Of a DNA stretch of 64,000 nucleotides, positions 18,078 to 28,741 are shown one piece after another (the first letter of the stretch is position 1; every line of letters begins with the position of its first letter). The stretch is from Gemmatimonadota bacterium (GTDB lineage: Bacteria > Latescibacterota > UBA2968 > UBA8231). The notes under the pieces were generated by a model. That model was given only the letters and a program-made list of their open reading frames with translations. It had not been told where the DNA came from and searched no databases. The DNA lies in contig JABHFS010000038.1 in the NCBI GenBank assembly GCA_018672475.1, positions 1 through 64,000 of the forward strand, written 5' to 3'. The position numbers and the translations under genes were made by a program.

Positions 18078-19997
18078 TTATTTATCTTCGTCAACCTCTT
18101 TAACTTCCTCTTTAACCTGTCCCCAGGAAGTCTCTTCTACAGATGTCGCTAAATCGATCAGAATCTGCGAAAAGTCCGTCACCGTAGTACCGGCGGCCTG
18201 GCGCTGGCGAACACCTTCGGTAAACTCCTGCAAGTCCCAACCCGCCCGCTCAATCGCCGCTTTCAGCTCATCCGACCACTCGTCCGGCGCCTCTGCCATC
18301 GCCCGTTCGATCACACCGCGTTGAAAGTCGCGCAATCGATCGCCCTTTTCACCCCGCTTGCCCTCCATCAGCGCCTGACGCTGGCGAATACCATCGGCGA
18401 TCTTTTCAATCGTGCTGTCAGGTTTAAGCTCCAGTATAGCCGCCTTAAGTTCCTCCGACCACTCGTCCGGGTCCGTTGCCATGGCCGCACGCCACACCCG
18501 CTCTTCACCCCGCTTGCTCTCCACCAACGCCTGACGCTGGCGAATACCATCGGCGATCTTTTCAATCGTGCTGTCAGGTTTAAGCTCCAGTATAGCCGCC
18601 TTAAGTTCCTCCGACCACTCATCCGGGTCCGTTGCCATCGCCGCACGCCACACCCGCTCCGCACGCTGTTTGCCCTCACCACCCGCCGCACGACGGCGCG
18701 CCGCTTCCATTCTCTCACGACCTTCTTCAGCAGTTATGTCACCATTGGCCACCGCCTCGCGAATCTTCAAGCCGATGGCGTCGAGATCTAGAGCACCCTC
18801 ATCCCGCTTCTGCGCCGCCTGCCGCTGAACTTCTGCCCATTTTTCACGACCTTCTTCGGGCGTCATATCGCCGCGTTCGATCGCCTCACGGATCCTCAAA
18901 CCAATGGCATCAAGATCCATATCGTGTGTCTCGCGATCACCCTCACCAGCTACCCTCTCGCCCGTCTGCGCGATGCCTGCACTAGGCAAGGTCACCGCAG
19001 CCAGGGCAAAGAGCATCAAGCCGGCCAACACGCGAGAGCGCGTGCCCATGCGGCTTGCTCCGCCATGCAGTGTTCTACGGATACGCAGCGCCAAATCTGA
19101 CTCGGCGGCGGCAAATACATTCATCATGGGAATTCTCCTTTTTAAATGCGATTTCAACTGCGCGAGTTCGGCAACACTGGTCAACCCGCAAGCATATGCT
19201 TCTGGGCGGCCTGTCGCGTTGACGACCAGATCGTCGCAGGCCTGTTCGGCTTCGCGCTGCAGCATGCGCCCACACAGCCAGGCGGCTGGATGAAAAAACA
19301 AGAGCGCCACAACCAGCCGCTGTAGCAATAATGTCAAGTTATCTAGGCGGCGCACGTGCGCCAGTTCGTGCATCAGCACCAATTCGAGTTCGTCGGCGCG
19401 TAATTTGTCCAACAACTCGGCAGGGATCACGATCAACGGCCTGAAAATGCCCATCACGATCGGAGAGCGGACAACGTCGGAAGTCGCCACGCCAACATAG
19501 GTATTGACCCGTAGCGCCCGGCGCGTCTGCTGCAGCACGTTAAATAGATATCCGTTGCTATGTACCCGCGCCCGGCGCCGCAACTTCCAAATAACGCCAT
19601 AACCGACCAGCATCCTCCCCAGCAATATAGCGACGCCCGCAGCCCACACCGCCGCCAGCCAGCCAGCCATGAGCAAAGACGCAGAACGCACATTGGCAAC
19701 GGCAACAGTGTTGGATATTTCAACAGATGCCAATGAAGGCGCATAGCGCAGCAACGAACCCTCGGGTTGCAAAATCAAAGCCAGTGGGGCAAATAGCGTC
19801 CAGGGCGAACTGATCGCGAAAGCGACGATCGGCTTGAGCAAAACTACCACCCAAAGAAAATGGCGCAGGGCCGGCGATTGCAGCGGCAGCAAACGACTAG
19901 CCAGTAACACCAAAGCCGCCAGCAACGCTAGTTCGACGCTCAATTGCCCCAATCGGCTAAATAACTCGCCACCCAGTTGGTTTAATGTCACATTCAT
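18078..19997 (-). CDS. M56 (BlaR1/MecR1-like) membrane metalloprotease with repeat-rich periplasmic tail
   Basis: 639 residues. The N-terminal half has about four transmembrane segments and the zinc site HELAH in VLMHELAHVRRLDN, with AEQACDDLVV supplying a further acidic ligand. This matches antirepressor peptidases of the BlaR1/MecR1 class, which sense an outside signal and trigger inactivation of a BlaI-type repressor. After a last membrane segment (LAGLMLFALAAVTLPSAG) there is no penicillin-binding domain. Instead it carries two kinds of charged repeats: DLDAIGL-IREA-x-GD-T-x-EEGRE twice, then three copies of a DEWS-ELKAAI-x-GIRQRQ unit. It overlaps blaI by 4 bp, so the pair is one operon. 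Confidence 0.9.
   Translation of the reverse strand: MNVTLNQLGGELFSRLGQLSVELALLAALVLLASRLLPLQSPALRHFLWVVVLLKPIVAFAISSPWTLFAPLALILQPEGSLLRYAPSLASVEISNTVAVANVRSASLLMAGWLAAVWAAGVAILLGRMLVGYGVIWKLRRRARVHSNGYLFNVLQQTRRALRVNTYVGVATSDVVRSPIVMGIFRPLIVIPAELLDKLRADELELVLMHELAHVRRLDNLTLLLQRLVVALLFFHPAAWLCGRMLQREAEQACDDLVVNATGRPEAYACGLTSVAELAQLKSHLKRRIPMMNVFAAAESDLALRIRRTLHGGASRMGTRSRVLAGLMLFALAAVTLPSAGIAQTGERVAGEGDRETHDMDLDAIGLRIREAIERGDMTPEEGREKWAEVQRQAAQKRDEGALDLDAIGLKIREAVANGDITAEEGRERMEAARRRAAGGEGKQRAERVWRAAMATDPDEWSEELKAAILELKPDSTIEKIADGIRQRQALVESKRGEERVWRAAMATDPDEWSEELKAAILELKPDSTIEKIADGIRQRQALMEGKRGEKGDRLRDFQRGVIERAMAEAPDEWSDELKAAIERAGWDLQEFTEGVRQRQAAGTTVTDFSQILIDLATSVEETSWGQVKEEVKEVDEDK
18373..18664 (-). 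repeat. 156 bp tandem duplication inside the M56 gene
   Basis: Two nearly identical units start at 18373 and 18529, exactly 156 bp (52 codons) apart, with identity over about 135 bp and only a few differences. They encode the DEWSEELKAAI / GIRQRQAL unit. A third, diverged copy lies toward the C-terminus (about 18190-18300). The near-identity indicates a recent in-frame duplication. Confidence 0.9.
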
Positions 19998-20401
19998 TGC
20001 TTGCCGTCCTGCCTGCCCTCCAGCGTCTTGTCCAACTCCGCGCGGATCGCCTTCAACGCCTCGTCGCTCAAAGACCGGCTGTCCAATAGCTGGCTGACTA
20101 GCGCTTCAGCCGAGCCGGAGAAAAATGAATCGATCACTTCGCCCAGCGACCGCCGGCCCGCATCATCGCGCGAAACAACCGGACGATAAAGATCCGCCTT
20201 GCCTTGTCGTTCTGAGACGAGAAAACCCTTGCCACGCAATATCCGCATCATCGTTAGCACCGTACTATACGCCATCGGCTTGACGGATTTGAGCCGCTCC
20301 TGGATTTGCTTGACGGCGGCGGGTGACTCGTCCCATAGGGCATTCATAATCAAGGTTTCAAGCGGAGTGAGTTTCTTGTCCGGCGATTCTTTGCGCACCA
20401 T
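19994..20401 (-). CDS. BlaI/MecI/CopY-family transcriptional repressor
   Basis: 135 residues. Winged-helix N-terminus: LTPLETLIMNALWDESPAAV, MAYSTVLTMMRILRGKGFL, then the family's linker RPVVSRDDAGRRSLGEVIDSFFSGSAEALVSQLL. Such proteins bind DNA as dimers and are released by proteolysis triggered by a partner M56 protease, which here is the overlapping downstream gene. Two dyad sites lie immediately upstream and suggest autoregulation. Confidence 0.93.
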   Translation of the reverse strand: MVRKESPDKKLTPLETLIMNALWDESPAAVKQIQERLKSVKPMAYSTVLTMMRILRGKGFLVSERQGKADLYRPVVSRDDAGRRSLGEVIDSFFSGSAEALVSQLLDSRSLSDEALKAIRAELDKTLEGRQDGKQ

Positions 20402-20416
20402 GGCTTACAAGCCCCT

Positions 20417-20481
20417 CCTACTAAAAGTTTAATTTCAAGATATCCACTAGCATTTACATTGTCAATTAAAAGTTTAGTAGG
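20417..20481. promoter_or_regulatory. Paired dyad operator upstream of the BlaI-type repressor
   Basis: Two sites face each other: CCTACTAAAAGTTTAATT (20417-20434) and AATTAAAAGTTTAGTAGG (20464-20481). They are near-perfect reverse complements, each containing the palindromic core TAAAAGTTTA and one CTACTA/TAGTAG half-site. They start 16 bp upstream of the repressor ATG, an arrangement expected for an autoregulated BlaI-family operon. The family assignment of the motif is inferred from position. Confidence 0.7.
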
Positions 20482-23133
<2,652 letters not shown>

Positions 23134-23160
23134 GCAATAGAATAGATCGTTCAAACAAAC

Positions 23161-23193
23161 AAAAACGGGACGGCGTAATGCCGTCCCGTTTTT
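23161..23193. terminator. Bidirectional rho-independent terminator between icd and moaC
   Basis: A perfect 14 bp stem AAAAACGGGACGGC / GCCGTCCCGTTTTT with a 5-base loop (GTAAT). T-tracts on both strands mean it can end icd from the left and moaC from the right. Confidence 0.93.
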
Positions 23194-23213
23194 GCGCACT
23201 GCTTTTACTAATT

Positions 23214-23693
23214 TTACCCCTCATCCCTAAGCCACGTACCGCTGCGCCCGCCCCGCTTCTCCATCAGCCGCAATTTACCGATCACCATCCCGCGATCAAC
23301 GCCCTTGCACATATCGTAAATCGTCATCAGCGCCGTGCTCGCCGCCACCATGGCCTCCATCTCAACCCCCGTACGATCGTTGATCTTAGCCTCTGCTTCC
23401 ACCTCAACGCAATCCTCACCGACCGTAAAATCAACGCTGACCGCCGTCAGATTCAGCGGGTGGCATAAAGGAATCAACTCCCCCGTGCGCTTGGCCGCCA
23501 TAATCCCCGCCAGCCGCGCACCCTCCAATACACTGCCCTTCGCGACTTTATTATCGGCAATAAGTCGGGCCGTCGCCGTGTCCATACGGATCTCGCCGCG
23601 CACCCGAGCCACGCGTTCGGTCCGCTCCTTATCACCAACATCAACCATCTTTAAGTGGCCTTCTTCATCTAGATGGGTCAACTGCTCAACCAT
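23214..23693 (-). CDS. moaC: Cyclic pyranopterin monophosphate synthase MoaC
   Basis: 159 residues, full length. MVDVGDKERTERVARVRGEI at the N-terminus, LIPLCHPLNL, the active-site region VEAEAKINDRTGVEMEAM and IYDMCKGVDRGM are the MoaC signatures. It converts the MoaA product into cyclic pyranopterin monophosphate in molybdenum-cofactor synthesis. It stands apart from other mo genes, sharing its direction with lipB 33 bp upstream. Confidence 0.97.
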   Translation of the reverse strand: MVEQLTHLDEEGHLKMVDVGDKERTERVARVRGEIRMDTATARLIADNKVAKGSVLEGARLAGIMAAKRTGELIPLCHPLNLTAVSVDFTVGEDCVEVEAEAKINDRTGVEMEAMVAASTALMTIYDMCKGVDRGMVIGKLRLMEKRGGRSGTWLRDEG

Positions 23694-23725
23694 GGGAATA
23701 CAATCCTTTTCTAATTATTAACTCG

Positions 23726-24403
23726 CTATACGTTCTGTTCGGGACGGGCAATAAAGGCCTGTAACTCATCGCGATCTATCTCCGTCAACTCAAACGCAAA
23801 AACATCGGCAAAAGCCCGCAAAAGCACCGATTCCACCTCGGCCTTATCTATTATACGCCCCAACAATACTTCCATCGTGCTCATTTCCTCACTGCCCAGG
23901 CCACACGGTCTGATCGCCGCAAAATACTGCAAATCCGTCGAGATATTAAGCGCCAAACCGTGCGCGGTGATCCAATGCCGCACGTGAATGCCGATAGACG
24001 CCACCTTGCGCCCACCGACCCAAGCGCCCGTCAAACCAGAACGCGCCTCACCCTCAAGATCATAAGCACCCAGTGTCTCGATCAATACCACCTCCAGATC
24101 GCGCAAATACTGATGCACGTCTCGCCCTCGCGGCCGCAAATCGACAATCGGGTAGGCCACCAATTGACCCGGTCCGTGAAAGGTGACACTGCCGCCGCGA
24201 TCTATCGGCACCACATCCAACTCTTCCGACAAGAGGTGTTCGGGAAGTGTCGCCCGCCCGCACGTATAGGTTGGCGGATGCTCGACGAGCAACAATATAT
24301 CGGGTATTTGTCCTTCTCGCCGCCGTTCGCGCAAGGCCTCCTGCCAAGCCCAAACTTGAGCGAATTCTACCCTGCCAACCCTACAAACACATATCTCGTT
24401 CAT
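23726..24403 (-). CDS. lipB: Lipoyl(octanoyl) transferase LipB
   Basis: 225 residues from ATG 24403. Octanoyl-ACP to lipoyl-domain transferase. The conserved elements are LLVEHPPTYTCGR, DRGGSVTFHGPGQLVAYPIVDLR, VWIGGRKVASIGIHVR-type (GAWVGGRKVASIGIHVRHW), THGLALNIS and the catalytic-Cys region, which reads IRPCGLG here. An in-frame ATG at 24463 would add 20 residues without family similarity. The gene is divergent from groEL, with the CIRCE operator between them. Confidence 0.95.
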   Translation of the reverse strand: MNEICVCRVGRVEFAQVWAWQEALRERRREGQIPDILLLVEHPPTYTCGRATLPEHLLSEELDVVPIDRGGSVTFHGPGQLVAYPIVDLRPRGRDVHQYLRDLEVVLIETLGAYDLEGEARSGLTGAWVGGRKVASIGIHVRHWITAHGLALNISTDLQYFAAIRPCGLGSEEMSTMEVLLGRIIDKAEVESVLLRAFADVFAFELTEIDRDELQAFIARPEQNV

Positions 24404-24479
24404 GATCCTAAATATCAAGCCTATTTCCTCTTGCGCAAGTATAGTTGACCTTCTATATTCCATAGCTCGGCTCTTCTTT

Positions 24480-24506
24480 TTAGCACTCAAAATAAAAGAG
24501 TGCTAA
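24480..24506. promoter_or_regulatory. CIRCE element (HrcA operator) upstream of groEL
   Basis: An exact consensus inverted repeat TTAGCACTC - 9 bases - GAGTGCTAA. HrcA binds this to repress chaperone genes, so groEL here is probably under HrcA heat-shock control. It lies 75 bp before the groEL ATG and could also affect lipB on the other strand. Confidence 0.97.
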
Positions 24507-24568
24507 AAAAATAAAGCCCATACAAATATGAAATACTCGTAGTAACCTCAAACCCTACAATACCTTAG

Positions 24569-26254
<1,686 letters not shown>

Positions 26255-26272
26255 GCCCAACCCCAGTTGCAC

Positions 26273-26312
26273 AAAAGGCCCGCTGCTAATTTAGCAGCGG
26301 GCCTTTTTTATT
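26273..26312 (+). terminator. Rho-independent terminator after groEL
   Basis: Long perfect stem (AAAAGGCCCGCTGCTAA paired with TTAGCAGCGGGCCTTTT, single-base loop) followed by T residues, 18 bp after the groEL stop. Confidence 0.93.
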
Positions 26313-26345
26313 GCGGCTTTAACCAAATAGCCCCGGGCAATAATA

Positions 26346-26501
26346 TCTACCCGCACCGCTTTTGCCCTCATCGGCAGCGCGCTTAAATTTCGCGGCGAAG
26401 ATGCGCCGGTAGTCAATGTTTCAGCGCATCCGGAAAACAAGGCCTGGAAAATGTCGGTGCGCGACAATGGCAGCGGCATCGGGCCCCTAAGCTGGCACTA
26501 A
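26346..26501 (+). pseudogene. Fragment of a histidine kinase ATP-binding domain
   Basis: A 51-codon open stretch without a start encodes LIGSALKFRGEDAPVVNVSA and WKMSVRDNGSGIGP, which matches the N box to G1 box of a sensor histidine kinase HATPase_c domain (N-x-x-x-NA-KF and V-DNG-GI). The N-box Asn residues are lost (IGSA instead of IGNA), G1 is followed at once by a stop, and no dimerisation domain is seen. It is a short decayed remnant in the groEL to bactofilin gap. Confidence 0.7.
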
Positions 26502-26527
26502 CGGACCTTGCTACCTTGTTCAGCCTC

Positions 26528-26905
26528 TTATTGCTCTTGCTCTTCTTCTTGCCCTTGTTGCCCAACCACTTCCGCCTCCACCAAAGAAGCACCTTCCTCG
26601 ATCACCAATTTAGGCGTCTGCAACACACCCTTAAAACGTGCGCCCGCCTTGAAGTACACCTGCTCGCTGGCCTTGAGCAAACCATTCACCTGCCCGTCGA
26701 TAATGGCTTCGGCCACCTCGATACTGGCCGCCTGGACCTCACCCTCTGAGCCGACCGTCAAGGCCTGTCGGGTCACCAGGCGCTCGCCGCGCAACGTACC
26801 GTCGATACGAATATCGTATTCGATATCCAAGGTGCCGTCGAGCACGGTGCCGGCCCCAATCAGCGTGTTCTTATGCGCGTCCTTCTCCCTGTTCTTCTTG
26901 GCCAT
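26528..26905 (-). CDS. Bactofilin
   Basis: 125 residues. The bactofilin beta-helix begins at NTLIGAGTVLDGTLDIEYDI and continues through hydrophobic repeats (IDGTLRGE, VGSEGEVQAASIEV, IIDGQVNGLLKASEQVYF). A short Gln/Glu-rich tail follows. Bactofilins self-assemble into cytoskeletal filaments that position cell-wall enzymes. It is preceded 8 bp upstream by a LytM-type gene, a frequent partner, and is the last gene of a four-gene operon. Confidence 0.94.
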   Translation of the reverse strand: MAKKNREKDAHKNTLIGAGTVLDGTLDIEYDIRIDGTLRGERLVTRQALTVGSEGEVQAASIEVAEAIIDGQVNGLLKASEQVYFKAGARFKGVLQTPKLVIEEGASLVEAEVVGQQGQEEEQEQ

Positions 26906-26913
26906 CTATGCCC

Positions 26914-27669
26914 TCACATCCACAGCTTGTACAACATCGGATCGCGAAACTGCCCATCTTCTTCGACGGCGTAATACAGACCTGCCCCCCGGGATTCCCG
27001 TCCCTCGCCGGAAAGAGAGATCGACTGTCCTTTGAGCACATAGTCGCCGACAGCGACGAGTAAACGAGTGTTATAGCCATATTCGGTCCGCAGCCCATTG
27101 CCGTGATCGAGGACCACGACAAAACCGAGGCGTTCGTCATAACCGGCCCGCACTACCTCACCCGCGGCGCTGCCCCGCACCAGACTGCCCACCACGGCAC
27201 CGATAAAGACCGAAGGCAAGTCCACGCTAAAGGACCGCAACACCGGCCCGCGCGTCGGCCATACGGTAGGCACGGTCTGCACATGGCCCCAACGCAACCG
27301 CTGAATAGAGGATATATAGGGAATTTTGTCGATGCTGCTCTGCGAGGATTCCGCGTCGAGCTCTTGCGCCTCGCCCAGGATAACGCGCAGTTGGTCGTTG
27401 CTGTGCTTGAGCCGAATCAGCATCTCTTCAAGCTGGTCGATCTGCGCCACTTCTTCTTCGAGCAATGCCTTGTCCTGCTCGAGCCGTAGAATGGTACGGT
27501 CCAAGTCGCGCACATCGAGATAGGAACGAACACCCTGCGCCAAAAGTCCGCACAACGCGATACTGCACAAACCAGCAAACCACAGCAGTAGACGGGGGAC
27601 CTTGACTTCGAATGTCTTGCCGCCCTCTTCGGGAATAACCAATAGGGTAATGCGGTTGCTCTTGAGCAT
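26914..27669 (-). CDS. M23/LytM-domain protein lacking zinc ligands
   Basis: 251 residues: a short cytoplasmic start, a transmembrane helix at about 27-48 (LLLWFAGLCSIALCGLLA), a coiled coil at about 55-100 (LEQDKALLEEEVAQIDQLEEM) and a C-terminal LytM fold (GEVVRAGYDERLGFVVVLDHGNGLRTEYGYN). The expected zinc motifs are gone: H-x3-D is replaced near VDLPSVFIG, the Y-x-H element reads YGYN, and HLHFE reads LYYAVEE. It is therefore probably a non-enzymatic regulator or scaffold, comparable in principle to EnvC-type LytM factors. Gene order with bactofilin is conserved in many bacteria. Confidence 0.87.
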   Translation of the reverse strand: MLKSNRITLLVIPEEGGKTFEVKVPRLLLWFAGLCSIALCGLLAQGVRSYLDVRDLDRTILRLEQDKALLEEEVAQIDQLEEMLIRLKHSNDQLRVILGEAQELDAESSQSSIDKIPYISSIQRLRWGHVQTVPTVWPTRGPVLRSFSVDLPSVFIGAVVGSLVRGSAAGEVVRAGYDERLGFVVVLDHGNGLRTEYGYNTRLLVAVGDYVLKGQSISLSGEGRESRGAGLYYAVEEDGQFRDPMLYKLWM

Positions 27670-27678
27670 CGGTGAGCT

Positions 27679-27972
27679 TTAGCCCTCGATGTCCAGCAGC
27701 GCGCCCAACATCTCGTCCTGCGTCTGCACGGCGCGCACGCCAGCGGCGAAGTGCTGTTCGGCGGCGATCATTTCAACGGCATCCTCGACCCGCTGGTGCG
27801 GTTGGCCGAGTTCGACCTCGGTGCGCACGCCCCCCTCCGGCGCCTCGCGCCCACGAGCGCGCAGAGAGACCGGCGCCTCCGTGGTGGCGTTCGCCGTATT
27901 GTGCGCCGTAGACCGGAGGCGCTCCTCAGCGGAGCGCAGCCCGGATTGGCTGCTTGTTAAACCTTGTAGCAT
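27679..27972 (-). CDS. Short FlgC/FlgG-like (flagellar rod-type) protein
   Basis: 97 residues. The N-terminus SSQSGLRSAEERLRSTAHNTANATT matches the flagellar rod/hook N-terminal motif (S-GL-A----L----NNIAN-NT). The C-terminus VEDAVEMIAAEQHFAAGVRA then TQDEMLGALLDI matches the rod C-terminal helix. Everything normally between them (over 30 residues in FlgC) is reduced to a short linker. It starts 70 bp after trmY and ends 9 bp before the LytM gene. No other flagellar gene is in the window, so a role in an envelope structure other than a flagellum is possible. Confidence 0.75.
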   Translation of the reverse strand: MLQGLTSSQSGLRSAEERLRSTAHNTANATTEAPVSLRARGREAPEGGVRTEVELGQPHQRVEDAVEMIAAEQHFAAGVRAVQTQDEMLGALLDIEG

Positions 27973-28042
27973 AATTAGCCCCGTACTCCTGATATCGGCC
28001 GCTGACAATAATACATTGGACCACCGCCCGCAGCAAGCCAGC

Positions 28043-28645
28043 TCAGGCCAGCCCTTGCCGATCCAGCTCGTTGTGCACCAAGGTGATACACTGCGAGGCG
28101 AAAAGCATTTTCGGCCCGACACTCAACGGCTGCGCGCCGAGTCGGATAAGGAAGCGATCGGCCTTCTTGGGCATCGACAGATGATCGGAAAACACAAACG
28201 CCGCGTCCTCCGCAAACTCGAGATCGCGGATGTCCGAGCCGCGTTTCTGCATCGTGTAGAACGCGCCGCGGACGCTGAAGTCGCGCACCAACGACTCGAA
28301 ACTGCGTTTGGCCACATAAACCCCATCCAACGCCTGCACCTCCTCCTCCAAGCTAAGGTGCAACCCCGCCTGTAGCGCCTGCTTAATCACCCCGGCCAAC
28401 GCGCGCTCGTCAAAACCGCCCAACGAGCCAAGGCCGTCGCTTTCGATGCGCACCGTTTTGGGTGGGGCCGCAGGCCCATCGAAGACGATATGCACCCGCA
28501 CCCCGGCGCGAATATTGAGCGAGTAAAACAACGCGTTGGTGATACAGTGGGCGACGATTTCCATATGCCCGGCCCGCCCTAAGTCGTCGAGGGAAAAGTC
28601 CGGGGAAGAAGGTCCCTTGCGGGCCCGCAAAATAAAATCTCTCAT
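28043..28645 (-). CDS. trmY: tRNA pseudouridine(54)-N1-methyltransferase TrmY-like (SPOUT)
   Basis: 200 residues from ATG 28645; the longer frame to 28756 has no family similarity. The start MRDFILRARKGPSSPDFSLD, VRVHIVFDGPAAPPKTVRIES, AAFVFSDHLSMPKKADRFL and the knot region LSVGPKMLFASQCITLVHNE match the DUF358/TrmY family. In archaea this enzyme makes m1-pseudouridine at tRNA position 54. Bacterial homologues exist but are uncommon, and their target is less clear. It leads the operon with the FlgC-like, LytM and bactofilin genes and is divergent from a secreted discoidin protein 96 bp away. Confidence 0.88.
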   Translation of the reverse strand: MRDFILRARKGPSSPDFSLDDLGRAGHMEIVAHCITNALFYSLNIRAGVRVHIVFDGPAAPPKTVRIESDGLGSLGGFDERALAGVIKQALQAGLHLSLEEEVQALDGVYVAKRSFESLVRDFSVRGAFYTMQKRGSDIRDLEFAEDAAFVFSDHLSMPKKADRFLIRLGAQPLSVGPKMLFASQCITLVHNELDRQGLA

Positions 28646-28741
28646 AAATAGCGAATACGGCAGTTCTTTGAGCTCGGTTATTAGTGTGTTATTATAAAGA
28701 TCGCTATTAAACCGCAACTCACCAACAACAGACCGGCGTTC

